From Euglena gracilis (taxonomy: Eukaryota; Euglenida; Euglenophyceae; Euglenales), in NCBI GenBank assembly GCA_039621445.1, contig CP154954.1:40107572-40171571 (forward strand): a stretch of DNA of 64,000 nucleotides, in the 5' to 3' direction. Below are positions 11,140 through 21,240 of the stretch, piece by piece; position 1 is the first letter of the stretch, and each line of letters opens with the position of its first letter. Both the position numbers and the translations under genes were made by a program. The notes below the pieces were generated by a model. It saw only the letters and a program-made list of their open reading frames with translations, ran no database searches and was not told where the DNA came from.

Positions 11140-12320
11140 GGCCTGGCAGTCCGGCCCGGCCCCACCCGGCCCGGCCCGACTACTCAGCGGAAAAATTGAT
11201 TCATTGACCCAAAAACGGCCGAGAATGGCAGAGATGGAGGGCTGCAGCACTGTTTTGCAGCGTAAACGTGCCGTATCTCGGGCCAAGTGCTTCATTTGAC
11301 GTTTCAAACGTTTTCTTTCATTTTGCGTAATTTTCGAGATATTTTGAGAATTGTGTGTTTTTTTTAGCCCATTTTCACCAAAAAACCGGACCAAAAACGG
11401 TCGAAAAACACAGCAAAAAAAAAACGGGGCTGTGGGCCAGCTATGCAGCTTCCAGGAAATCCAGGTATGGTTGGATAGGGCGTTGCACATGTTTGAATTT
11501 TTCTGTTGGGCCCTCTTTGCGACTCAGCAGCCATGGGGAGTTACTTCAAAATATGTAGTTTCTGGCTGGCAGAGAGACCCTGTTTTATAGTCCCTTTTTT
11601 GGACCTCGGCCTGTCAAAATGGGAATATCTCGTGTGGGTACAAAATTAGGATGACAAAAGGGTATCTCTGGATGCGAGGGACCGTGGGGATATTTTTCTC
11701 CAAGAAAAGTTCCCGGGGTGGGAGTCGGTTCACACCGGGAATCTTGGTTCTCCCGAGGTGGCCCCGAGAGGGGGGGGGTCAAAAGGGCCCCATGATAAGC
11801 TCTGCTCGGACATGAGCTTAGCGACCCCTCCCATATGATTGTCATCCCTACAGACTGTACGGCAAAACAATAAAAAACATTTTGGGCGAAAATGAGTGTC
11901 ATTTGGGGAAGGATCCTATTTTGTGTACACCGCATTGCCGCATTGCAAACATATTTTTCAGGATTTGGGATTTAAGCCCAGTCCCCTACACAACAAAGAC
12001 CGACAAATTACCTCTGCTGAACAAATTCAGTGCAATTCTCCCAAAATAGTACACACGAATCAGCATTGTCCACTACCAGAAAGCATGGATCACACAAACC
12101 CGGACTCGGGTTGATTATTTGGGTGGGTTTAGGGAGGGTCGCTCTGGTCCCCACTTCGCAACCTGTTTCGCCACAGAAATCCAACAGGTGGAGACGAAGA
12201 GTTGCGATGCAGCCAGGTCAGCAAACATAATTTCCGGTCAACACCGACTGCACTTGCACATACCACAGCACACCAACACCAGGATTAGGGGGAGAAAAGA
12301 TCAGAGGCACTGCCCACAGA
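11140..12320. other. No gene seen
   Basis: Mixed-composition sequence between the family F element and a weak candidate exon. Open frames are short and show no splice-bounded G/C3-rich block. It ends in A-rich sequence with CA-repeats; nothing further can be supported. Confidence 0.5.
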
Positions 12321-12339
12321 TAACGGCAAAACCCCTGCA

Positions 12340-12590
12340 AATCAGCGCAGTCCCGTCCCCGGGGGCAACCCATCGCAAAGGCGCACCTCGACGCCGCCAA
12401 ACATCCCACCGCCGGAGGTCACGCTGGGCTGCCTCGTGGCATAAGGGGAGCCGGAGCTGAAGGGGCAGGCGGAGGGCTTCCGGTGCGGCAGCCGGGTTGG
12501 TCCAACCGGTCAGACAACTGAGGCCGGCCCCAGGCGTCCGGAGGGCAGTTGCAGCCTCAGTCAGGCGACACTGGACGGCAACGCCGCAGT
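12340..12590 (-). CDS. Possible exon, unknown
   Basis: About 80 codons stay open on the minus strand with fairly G/C-rich third positions (LRTPGAGLSCLTGWTNPAAA appears in it). A CCAG acceptor is available at the right-hand end, but no convincing donor is seen. The peptide is Arg/Leu/Pro-rich and not recognised. It could be chance. Confidence 0.25.
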
Positions 12591-12839
12591 TGGGGGGGGG
12601 GGTCCGGTCCTATTTTTGGATTTTTTCTCCACTGACCCGGGCCCGGAAAAGACGTCAATTTTCAGGTTCCCAAAAACACCAAAGTTTTTCCTTTGGCGCT
12701 TCGCCCCACATGTATGTAAATTAGTGCAAGTTCAAATTTACTATTTTTTTGCACTTCAAACATCTAAAAATTTTGAATTTCAACACTTGTTGTTAATGAA
12801 ATTGGGGTTTTTGGTAATTTGCAGGAAAAGTTTCACCCT

Positions 12840-13090
12840 CCCCGGCGCTTTGCACTGCCGGGGGGTCTCAATTTTTTGGGGTGGGGCATTAAACCCCTCC
12901 CCCCAAACAACCTGGCGGGGTGCCAGTTATTGGAACCAACTTTTGACCCTGCCCCCCCCCTGCCAGGTTTTTTGGGCCCTTTTTTTTCAGCGTCGTAAAG
13001 GAACTTTGCCTGAAAAAGGGGAGTGCCAAGTTACTAGAAGAATATTTTTTGCCCCTCCCTCCACCAGATTATGGGGGGGGGGGGGCGGGT
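12840..13090. repeat. Family I repeat, copy 2
   Basis: Related to the 8690-8875 repeat: it shares the TTGGAACCAAC and AAAGGAACTTTGCC modules in inverted order and a C/G-tract interior. Noncoding. Confidence 0.5.
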
Positions 13091-13099
13091 TTATTTGGG

Positions 13100-13840
13100 G
13101 GGTTGAGGGATTGTGTGTTCAAGGAAATGAAATGTGCCAAGGAAAAAGAAGTCTTTCATTGTCAATTGCTGCCAAATAAGCAATCGGCTACTTTACCAGC
13201 TGCATTTTTTTTAAATCCAAAGGATTGTCTGTCATTTTTTTGCTTGCCATTTTGTTCGCAATAGAACTGGCACTTCAATGTCTTTTGGCACATTAAAATG
13301 AAGAGAAAAGCATGCCCTCCTGCAAAACGAAGCAGCGTTCATTTGCATTTGCAGAGAGGTGCAAACTTTAATTGAACTTGACGTGTGTTTCTCAAGGAAA
13401 TGAAGGTTTTGAACATCAAAGCATAAATTGCCGAGGGCATTTAAAAAGCATGATATGAGCACCGCTGGCTATGTATTGCTGGCCACCTAAACCCTTGAAG
13501 GATACAAAACTTGTGAGCGACGAGGGGTGCTTTCGTGGGCTCAAAAGAGGTCTTTGCTCAAAGAGGTCAAAAGCGAGTCTTTGCCATCGAGCACAATTGG
13601 TTTTAATCAATTTGTTTTGCCAGGAACCTTTGACATTTCGACTGATGATTGAAATCCTGCTGAACCAACGGACGTGTTTATCAGTGTTCGGGTGGAATCT
13701 GAATTTTGAAGTGAATCACAAACAGACGGGCGATAATCATGAAGCTTGAAAATTTGGGAAGGTTTAAAACTGCCACACAAAAACATGTATTTAAAAATTG
13801 TACAAGACGGATGAGAATCGGAAATTACATGGGGAAAGAA
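13100..13840. other. No gene seen
   Basis: A/T-rich sequence with scattered short frames only, no splice-bounded coding block and no recognisable repeat family. Confidence 0.5.
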
Positions 13841-14547
13841 GGTTGCGGAGCCGTATCCAGCGCTGTGGAAAGGAGTCACTCCGCTCCAGCAGGCCCGAGA
13901 CACTTTACTGTACAGACGATTCGCCCGGGGTGCGTGCTGCCAGTGGTCACGGGGAGAAGACGGGCAGCAGCAAATAAGGGGTTGTGCCACGGGAGAGGGC
14001 AGAGGGCCCGGAGAGGGTAACAGAGTGTACTGGGCCACGAGACAACTGCATGTGCAGGCAGAGCAGGGCAGGCAGAGCAGGGCAGCACAATGGAGCGGCA
14101 CAGGCCGCGAGCTGCCAAAAATGCAGAGCGCTGCGGACTTACGGAACGCTCCTGTCGATCCTGTTTGATGGGCGACGGCACTCACCTGAGGGGGTGGGGG
14201 GAGGGGGGTCAGACACAAATGCATGTGCGTGAGCAAGAGGGTGGGGGTATGGCTGGGGTGGTCAGATGATGGCGTTGGCGCCAGGGTAGTTGAAGGAAGA
14301 ACAGCGGGGAACACAGCGGGAGATGGAGACAGAAATTGAAGGGTTGGACGTTGCAGAGACGAGCTGCTTTCAGCAATTTGATTCGATCAATGCACCCCCA
14401 AAATAGCAGAGTGGGGTCCAAAAATGTACACGAGCAGGTAGCTAAAAGGGCACCCCCCTTCCACGGAGCGTACGTCCAACGATGACATCGCCCCCCCCCC
14501 CCACCGACAAACCAAGAGAGGTGAATCCCAGTGGCAAACATTCCATG

Positions 14548-15045
14548 TCAAACAAAGCTCTTTGACCTTTCCTCCAAACAAAGCAGATCTATTGTGTTGG
14601 ATGAGGGAAAGGCATGCAATGTACACTGCAGTTCAAACAAAGTGCCCCCCCCAGGGTTCGATATAAGGACAGGTGGGGGGGGGTGGTCCGGACCCCCCCC
14701 TGCGGGCCAGGAGGGGGGGGGGGTGGGGGGGACACCCCCCCACCTAAACCATATACGCCCTCCTTATATCGAACCCTGCCCCCCCCCCTCCGGTTGGAAG
14801 CGTCGGTCCACCAAAAAGACGCCCTCCACCGTGGGAGGGGGAGGGGGAGGGAGAGGGTTGTGGCAAGCTGAGTGCGCAGCATGGCCTACCTGCCTGCCTC
14901 CGCTACCCCTCAACGCTGCCTTCCGGCGCTGCCCAGGCCCAAGCCGGCCCATCCGGCGTGGTGAGGGCAGCCCCAGGGCACTGAGAGACCCCATGGCTGG
15001 GACCCATGGCCGGCGTTTGGCGTCAAAGAAGACACTTGTGATGCC
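14548..15045 (-). CDS. 3' part of an unknown gene with a candidate nonconventional intron
   Basis: Exon 14890-15045 (AAAG acceptor, GTAGGCC donor) encodes 52 codons beginning GITSVFFDAKRRPWVPAMGS. The next exon starts at 14823 in the same phase with GVFLVDRRFQPEG. It runs into a G-tract and a family C element at 14652-14778. Excising the element and one C-rich 8-bp repeat continues the frame as TLFELQCTLHAF and on to a stop at 14548-14550. The homopolymer makes the exact join uncertain. Function unknown. Confidence 0.45.
14652..14778 (-). mobile_element. Short family C element, candidate nonconventional intron
   Basis: 127 bp between CAGGGTTCGATATAAGGA and the inverted TCCTTATATCGAACCCTG. 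It is flanked by C-runs (GCCCCCCC on the left, CCCCCCCC on the right) that can serve as 8-bp target duplications. It is a shortened version of the family C elements at 24690-25043 and 48634-49034 and sits inside an otherwise continuous frame. Confidence 0.75.
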
Positions 15046-15617
15046 CTTTAGCACAATTTCCAGCGTGCATCTTCCGTTCATCCCCTGGGGCGGCGGGGGG
15101 GGGGGGGGGCTTCTTCCCAAACTCCCCCACCCACTTTTTTTCTCTTAAAAAAAACAACAACCCCATGCACAACCCCAGAGGGGGGGGGGTCCACCCATCC
15201 ACCGTGAACTGGGAAAAAACCCAAGGGGGGTCCTTTGGAAAATCCAACACCCACTCACCACCTATCCAAACCCCACCCAAAATCGGCCAAAAGGGCATAG
15301 AAAAAATCAAGCTGGATTTTCTGCCCAGCCTTCGGCCGCAGCGGACTAACCCATGTCACCCCAACACCTGGTGGGGGGTAGCGGCCCCAACCACCCGCCC
15401 ACTCTCAAAACCCGCCAGGGGAGAGGTCAGTACACTTTGAGTGAATCTGTGTTCCCAGCATGGCTGATCCATATCAAGCACAAGCCCCAGTGCTCTGTGT
15501 GTGTTTTCGAGCACGTTCGAGGAGGCTCGAGAGCCTCCTCCTACGGAGCCAACTCCTACCGTAACCCTGCTGCTGACATTTGGCTTTGCTGTATATTTGC
15601 TGTATATAACAACCCAA

Positions 15618-15625
<8 letters not shown>

Positions 15626-15651
<26 letters not shown>

Positions 15652-15844
15652 ATGGATGGATGGATGGATGGATGGATGGATGGATGGATGGATGGATGGA
15701 TGGATGGATGGATGGATGGATGGATGGATGGATGGATGGATGGATGGATGGATGGATGGATGGATGGATGGATGGATGGATGGATGGATGGATGGATGGA
15801 TGGATGGATAGATGGATGGATGGATGGATGGATGGATAGATGTG

Positions 15845-15892
<48 letters not shown>
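15626..15892. repeat. Compound microsatellite (TA)n-(GGAT)n-(GT)n
   Basis: A TA run (about 15626-15648) leads into about 47 units of GGAT (with two A variants), then TATATA and about 19 GT units to 15892. Long Asp-Gly-Trp-Met or His-Pro-Ser-Ile frames across it are repeat artefacts. Confidence 0.98.
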
Positions 15893-15897
<5 letters not shown>

Positions 15898-16233
15898 TGT
15901 TGTCCATGGTTTGCTTTAGTTTGGAGCTTTGGTCGTTCCAACAGCAATATTTGAATGAAAATTTCATCGCTTATTGAGTGGAAATACATTCAAAAAAATA
16001 AAAAAAGAATTGGTTAAATCCGAACAGAAAAGTTTGTAAAAATCCATACGTAAAAATTCTTTGGCACCACATTCCCATCAGACCTCCACTTTCCTTTGAA
16101 CAAGGTTCGATGCAATGCGCAAAAAACCCCCAAAATTCAAGCAACCCCTCACTGCAAACACCTAGATCTTTTGGCCCACCCTGGAATTTGGGGGGGATTA
16201 CAGCAACCGTTCCGCCTCCAACCTTCAACCAAC

Positions 16234-16407
16234 CTGCCGAGGCCGGGGTCCTCCCAAGTGTGAATTTCGTTGTGGGTCGTTGCTGGGTTGCTTTTGGCCG
16301 TTCAATCCGGATCGAAACTGAACGGCCCGGGGCTGGTTCTGGACTGTCACGTGCGTGTCCGTCTCCACAGCCCGGCACACGTCGGGCCACAGGGTGGCCA
16401 CCTCCAC
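16234..16407 (-). CDS. Internal exon of the 16.2-17.1 kb gene
   Basis: A 58-codon exon with a GTCCTCAG acceptor and a CAG/GTTGGT donor, phase 0 at both ends. It encodes VEVATLWPDVCRAVETDTHV, continuing VQNQPRAVQFRSG, and follows the exon ending at 16859 in phase. No family recognised. Confidence 0.7.
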
Positions 16408-16858
16408 CTGAGGACCGTGAGGTGAGGAGCTTCCTGGAGGCCCACAGGAGCCTCCTGTGGCCCCCCCCCCCACAATGGGAGCAAAGCCGACACTCAACGG
16501 GTGCGGAGGGAAACACTGAACCTCAAAAACGGATACGAGGCAACGTCCCCGTCCAAAAAAAAAAGATCCCACTGGAGGTGATAGGAAGGATAATGAGTTG
16601 TCCGTTATGGAAGGTACACCATAAAAAAAGGATGAGGTGATAAAATGCGTCTGAGAATCTGTTGAAATTCAGTCAAACCACCCCAAAACTTCAAATGCTA
16701 AGTGTCCATCTTTTGGGCCCCCTCCCCGGATATGACAAAACCCACCCCAAAGAAATAACTTTCTGAATCCTAGCAAAACCCAAACATCAGCAGCACATTC
16801 AACTTGTTGCCGTTGTTCAAACCTTGATGCTGCGGGCAGAAGCGGGACTGGAGCACAC

Positions 16859-17062
16859 CTGCGCTCCATACTCCTCCTCCAGCGTCCGCTGCACGCCACT
16901 GACAGCGAACGGCTGACCAGCCAAGCTCTCGAGGGAGTTGAGCACCACTTCAATTCGAAGCAGACCTTTGATGGGTTTGTGTACAAGGTGACTGACCAGA
17001 CTGGATGCCCTGGCGCAGGAACCTTTGTTTACGAAATCACTCAACAGACACGCACCAGCCAT
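16859..17062 (-). CDS. Exon of the 16.2-17.1 kb gene, possible start
   Basis: The frame reads LLRIEVVLNSLESLAGQPFA and SGVQRTLEEEYGAQ and stops at a GCGCAG/GTGTGC donor. An ATG at 17060-17062 would give 68 codons and could be the start. Alternatively the exon is internal and begins at one of the AG sites at about 16945-17020. Predicted soluble and helical. Function unknown. Confidence 0.6.
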
Positions 17063-17154
17063 TGTCGTGGGGGATTTAGGCGCCGAGGACGTTTCTTCGC
17101 TCCATTTCTGCATCTTTCCTTCCTCGTGATCCTTCTTCTTTCCCTCCCCCCCAC

Positions 17155-17266
17155 GCCATAGCTGGCGCGGGCATCTGCGCCACTTGCCGACATATCATTC
17201 GCAACTCGCCTCTTGCCAGCAAAGGCCTGCGGTAGGAATCGAGTCTGCTGCACCGCCCTGCGGTAC
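17155..17266 (-). CDS. Internal exon, unknown basic peptide
   Basis: A C-tract ending CCCCAG acceptor starts a 112-nt exon reading YRRAVQQTRFLPQAFAGKRR and VANDMSASGADARASYG, with a GTGGGG donor. Third positions are G/C-rich and the acceptor is strong. Whether it joins the exon at 16859-17062 is unclear because no phase-matched acceptor precedes that exon's ATG. Confidence 0.55.
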
Positions 17267-17301
17267 CTGGGGGGGGGGCAGGAGGTGGGTCCGGAAACAA
17301 C

Positions 17302-17455
17302 CCTTCTCCATCAGGGCAAAGAGGGGCACAAGAGGGGCACAGAGGAGGCGCACTCCTCCGCGAGGGGTGACGTTGAGGCCCCTGTTGACTATTTGCAGCA
17401 CTGAGGCGCAAATTCCGGAGCCTCGCACAATACTCACCCACATCCAATCCTTCAA
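17302..17455 (-). CDS. Possible exon with hydrophobic segment
   Basis: The frame contains VLQIVNRGLNVTPRGGVRLL then CAPLVPLFALMEKG, a likely membrane or buried hydrophobic stretch, with good G/C3. A CAAATAG acceptor lies inside it and a GTTGTT donor is possible after the final Lys. Boundaries are uncertain. Confidence 0.4.
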
Positions 17456-17731
17456 TCATTTCCTCCAAAATTCGTCAGATCCGAACGCGCCTTGAAAATG
17501 CACGATTGCATGCGACGTCAACCAATAACCTATGCGATTCCGCACAAGCAGTGTGTATCAGCCTCACTGGCGAAAGCCAGCCCAGAAGAGCTGATAGATG
17601 GAACTTGAAATCAGGGTGGACAGGAGGGCGATTGATTTCTTGTGAATGAAGCCCCCACAGTGGACTGTGCCACACCCCAGCCCCAGGGAAACGGTGCCCC
17701 CCCCCCCCCGCAACAGCGCCCGGGGCCACAC

Positions 17732-17802
17732 CTCCCAAACCACCGCCACAGCCTCAGCAGCAGCGGCACCGCCAGCAAGACGCCCACCACCGGCCACACC
17801 GC
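17732..17802 (-). CDS. Exon encoding one transmembrane helix
   Basis: A 71-nt exon (CCCGGCAG acceptor, GTGTGG donor) encodes VWPVVGVLLAVPLLLRLWRW: a single hydrophobic helix followed by Arg/Trp residues, as in a stop-transfer. The frame also stays open upstream (GVPWGGLARQA). Together with the Cys-rich exons at 18.5-22.8 kb it may be the membrane anchor of a type I membrane protein. Confidence 0.55.
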
Positions 17803-18126
17803 CTGCCGGGCCAGTCCGCCCCAGGGGACGCCGGCCCGGCTGGCTGGCGGCGGGGGCCCCTATCGCCCCACTTCTGCCCCCTGCTGCTTCCTCTGCACAA
17901 ATGCAACCAAGGTATCCCTGGGGAGCGTCATAGCCACAGCTTGGTCCACCGGGGGGCAAAGAGCAGCCGTTGCCGGGCAGGCTTCTTTCGAAACCCCTGG
18001 GAGTGGGGCTGGGAGGTGTGGGTGCCAGCCCAGTGCCAGGCACCCCCTTGTGGGGTTCCGGGTATCATCGGTCTTGGGGCCCACCCAGCTGGGGACCACC
18101 CAGAAAAATTCGTTTTAAAAATGGCC

Positions 18127-18240
18127 ACCAGGGGTTTTCTTAAGGACCCCGGGGGGGGGGCAGCCTCCAGCTGGTAAAAAGGCTGCTGGCTGGACCCCCC
18201 AGGGGTATAGGGGGGGGGGGTCCGGGGCTGGAGGGGGCTG
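18127..18240. repeat. Family B element fragment
   Basis: Begins CAGGGGTTTTCTTAAGGACC and has the CAGCCTCCAGCTGG, AAAAAGGCTGCTGGCTGG and GGGCTGGGCTGGG modules of the intact family B element at 47884-48404. No right terminus was found. Confidence 0.65.
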
Positions 18241-18481
18241 GGCTGGGCTGGGCTGGGCTGGGCTGGGTCGATGAAAAACAAAAATTTCTGAAAAAATATT
18301 GCCATTTTCGACATTTTGAGGGATGTTTTGGCAGAAAATCTTCAGAATTCTGTCAAATTCTTCACAAAAAAAAGTGTTGCAGTTTTGGCTGAGTTTAGGG
18401 TTGACACCTTTCTGCCTGGCACTGTATGCCAAATATATCAATTTGGCCATGCCATTGTTCAGGCCCCGGCCCCGCCGCCAC

Positions 18482-18570
18482 CGTCTGCCTTTCCCCCTCC
18501 TCACAATAGACACAGCAGTGCTCCAGGGATGTGCCGTTGACACAGGGTGTGTACCGAAAGCGCGGTGTGC
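18482..18570 (-). CDS. Cys-rich exon
   Basis: Between a TACAAG acceptor and a GTGGCG donor the frame reads FRYTPCVNGTSLEHCCVYCE. Four Cys in eleven residues, preceded by an N-glycosylation-type NGT, suggest an extracellular disulfide-rich segment. Probably part of the same gene as the neighbouring minus-strand exons; that linkage is inference. Confidence 0.5.
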
Positions 18571-18772
18571 CTTGTACAAGGGGGGGGAATTCAAGGCAAC
18601 AACCCCTCACCTAACGCCAGACCCCGGACCCCAGGCATCTTCTGCCTATCGAACCTTGTACTTCCACCCCCCCCCGGCCTGCCCAGAGCACCGGGGGGCG
18701 GCCAGTTGGGTGGGGGCTTCTCAGGTCCGAAACAGCGCCGGCGTCCCCTGGCCCCCGGAGCCACGCCACCAC

Positions 18773-18852
18773 GCACGGGAAGGGGGCGGAGAGGGGCATG
18801 CGCCGGAGGCGGTCGCCGGATGGACGGCAAACGCGGCATTTCAACAGTTGTT
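18773..18852 (-). CDS. Cys-rich exon
   Basis: The frame EQLLKCRVCRPSGDRLRRMP continues LSAPFPC to a GTGGTG donor; an AAAG acceptor precedes it. G/C3 is high. Family not recognised. Confidence 0.5.
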
Positions 18853-18962
18853 CTTTCCCCCAAAAATTGCAATGCTCCCACAAAGCCCAGGTGGGGTCGT
18901 TCCGTCCGGCCCACACATCCCGAAGACCGCTTGCCAATGGTGGACTTGGTGTGGAACAAAAC

Positions 18963-19130
18963 CTGCACCCAATGTACGGTTTCGCTTTTGAACGTCAGGC
19001 ACTGGCATATTTTGGGGTTGCCCCCGGGGACCGAGCAGAGCAGCCAGTTGTTGTCCTCCGGGTGGGGCACTGCCACGCCGCTCCACGACACAGCCTGCTG
19101 GCGCAGCGACGTCAGCGTGAACGTCCACAC
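18963..19130 (-). CDS. Internal exon, probable extracellular domain
   Basis: A 56-codon exon from a GCCGCAG acceptor to a GTGCAG/GTTTTG donor, phase 0 at both ends. It reads VWTFTLTSLRQQAVSWSGVA, then NNWLLCSVPGG, and ends CQCLTFKSETVHWVQ. The alternating hydrophobic and Trp/Cys pattern suggests a beta-rich domain. I do not recognise it; a HAP2-like or tectonic-like protein was considered without support. Confidence 0.65.
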
Positions 19131-19442
19131 CTGCGGCGGGCCAGAGAATGCCCCAGGAAACAATGAGGCCTGCCATGACTTGAACCCCACAGTGACACAT
19201 CCAAACGGTGCCACCTTTTTGCAGCTGCCCATGCTTATGCTGGGCAGGGGAAAAAATGTTTTGTGAGCAGCCATGGGGAACGATGAAGGCGTTTGAAATG
19301 GAGGCACATGGAACAGGCCGAAATTACAACCCCGGAGGGGAGGAGGGGGATCCCAGCCCAAAAATGGCCTTTTCTGGGCTTCCGGCTCCTTGGCCAAGTG
19401 CCCAGGCACTTTGGCCATGTACCCCCCCCCTTGGTTGCACTA

Positions 19443-20167
19443 ACAGCGCTAGCTTCACTTCTGGCCCAGTTTGCTGTGTGGTGAGTGGCCAGGTGCCCCT
19501 TACACCAGTGCTCTTGTGTTGCTCCACCAGGCCGGGTGAGCAACTCTGGTCCTCATGTCCTGAGGAAAGGCAAGGGGAAGGCCTGAAGCATCAAAGGCCC
19601 CAGGAGGGGGAGAACCCAGCAAAGCCAAGCCCAGAAAGAATCAGGGCCAGCAGGCCCCCTCTGCCCAGGAAGGGCAAGCCAGACCCAAGATTGATCTGGG
19701 GAGAGAGCCCCCAGCTGAGCCAAGGGAAAAGGGTAAGTCCTCAGCTGACCGCTGCCCGGATGTCATCTCCAGACTGGCAAGGGCTTCTGGAAGGAGTGGC
19801 ATGGCCCTCACCACATTCCCCCCCAGAGCAGTGGGTGAAAGGCATCATTCAGGGGCTGGAATTCAGAGAACTGGCATGGCAGGGAGTGCCATTGTTGCGG
19901 AGATTGAGGAAATGTCTGCCATGGTGGCAGAAAAATGACACCCAGTGGGTGGTATCCCTGATTCAAAATGGGGTTCAGCCAGACCACCCCTTACCCCAGT
20001 TTCTGTCAAGACAGCAACAAAAGTCAGCTCAGGAAATCAGCCTGGCTTCAGAAATCCTGAAGGGGGTACCAAGAAAGTGGGGCAACCAAGAAATTGGAAA
20101 CTGCCACAGGGACTGTCCACTTGGTACCCTGGTTTGTGTTGTCAAAACCAGAAGGAGACCACCCCAC
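19443..20167 (+). mobile_element. Decayed retroelement with reverse-transcriptase-like fragment
   Basis: The plus strand keeps a frame from about 19560 reading QWVVSLIQNGVQPDHPLPQF and SAQEISLASEIL, then needs a frameshift near 20060 to continue as VHLVPWFVLSKPEGDH. This resembles the start of an RT domain (a run-in before F/W-V-x-x-KP-x-G) as in DIRS-like or other LTR-type elements. No palm YxDD box is found; the frame is cut by the family D element at 20168. The 19443-19560 part recurs at 55548-55650, so this is a dispersed, dead element. Confidence 0.45.
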
Positions 20168-20430
20168 CAGGGGGTTTTTTTAAGACTGGGGAGGAGGGCC
20201 CCTCCCACCCACCTACCCCCCTGGGCCCCCGGGGGGGGGGGGGGTCCCGGGGGGGGACCCACAAAAAATCGCGAAAAAAGCTAAAAATAGCGCCTTTTCA
20301 AAAATTTTCGGCCGAAAAAATATATCCCACCCCCCTCTGGGGGGACCCCCCCCCCCCGGGGGGCTGGGGCTCAGCCGGACCCACCCACCCTACCCCCCCC
20401 CCGGGGTCCACGACTAAAAAAAAATCCCTG
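20168..20430. mobile_element. Family D element, copy 2
   Basis: 263 bp from CAGGGGGTTTTTTTAAGACT to AAAAAATCCCTG, with the same internal AAAATAGCGCCTTTTCAAAA and CCGAAAAAATATATCCCACC modules as 4116-4382. Flanks CACCCCAC and TCCCCCAC match at 6 of 8 positions. It interrupts the retroelement fragment. Confidence 0.75.
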
Positions 20431-20733
20431 TCCCCCACACAACCGACAGTGAAACCTCTTGGGTTTGCCAGTCAAGAGACACAAAATTGTCAGATGGAGA
20501 ATCAAACAGGATGCTGGTTATGGTGCCAGAAAATAAGGTCAATGCCAACAGAATAAACCAAAAGATTGCAGCGATTAAAAGCATGCAAAGTCTACCATCA
20601 GACAACCAATTAGGAACGTTGCAAGAACACATAATGACCTGTGAGCTTCAACGCAACACAAACAAATGCAAATTCGGAGTGCAAGAGCCCCCCGAGGCGC
20701 AAACGGTGGCCATCTACGTCCCCGAGGACACAC

Positions 20734-20872
20734 CTCCTCAAACCGGTCGCCGCTCAGCCCCGTGGCCTGCCGGGCCGCCGTCTTCAGGAACTGGCTCGGC
20801 AGGGCGGCCCGGGCCAGCGGCGCCCCCCGCGCCAGCTGCCCGCACGCGTTGTCCACCAGGTGGGCCAGCACG
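20734..20872 (-). CDS. Internal exon, helical segment
   Basis: A 139-nt exon (GGCGGCAG acceptor, GAG/GTGTGT donor), phase 2 in and phase 0 out, with over 90 percent G/C third positions. It reads VLAHLVDNACGQLARGAPLA and ALPSQFLKTAARQATGLSGD, ending RFEE. Strong coding signal; family unknown. Confidence 0.7.
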
Positions 20873-21047
20873 CTGCCGCCAGGGCCGGCGGGGGGGGGGG
20901 GGTGGCCGTGCCGTCGAGGGGGACTGCTCCGAGCAGTTCGGCAGCAACGCGGGAAACGGTGGGTGTGAGTTGACCCGCCGATCCAAACGCAGAGGAGGGG
21001 ACCCTGTGCCTGCCCCGCCCGGCCCTGCCCCTCCATCGCCAGCTCAC

Positions 21048-21240
21048 TGTCCTCCGCGAGGGCCGCGTCGGGCAGGCAGGGGAGCTTGTCTTGGAACGGC
21101 CCCAGGGCCCCGGCCACGGGGCCCGGCCCGCCCCTGGCGACGGAGGAGCCCCCACAGAAGCCGCGGCGGGCGTTGACGGCGCCGCCCGACCGACCCGGTA
21201 GTACTTGCCGGGAAGAAATGGGACCGTCAGGGGGGGCCCC
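21048..21240 (-). CDS. GC-rich exon, unknown
   Basis: The frame reads SGGAVNARRGFCGGSSVARG then LGPFQDKLPCLPDAALAED and may end at a GTGAGC donor. G/C3 is very high. The upstream limit is unclear; a CCCCAG acceptor at about 21304 could start a longer exon. Its phase does not fit directly onto 20734-20872, so another exon or another donor must exist. Confidence 0.55.

Noticed and set aside
15652-15954. Open frames of Asp-Gly-Trp-Met or His-Pro-Ser-Ile repeats
   Set aside because: Direct translation of the GGAT microsatellite; open in several phases and on both strands.
19208-20284. Single 358-residue plus-strand protein gene
   Set aside because: The frame runs through a dispersed repeat and into a family D element; the RT-like part needs a frameshift, so it is a dead retroelement fragment.
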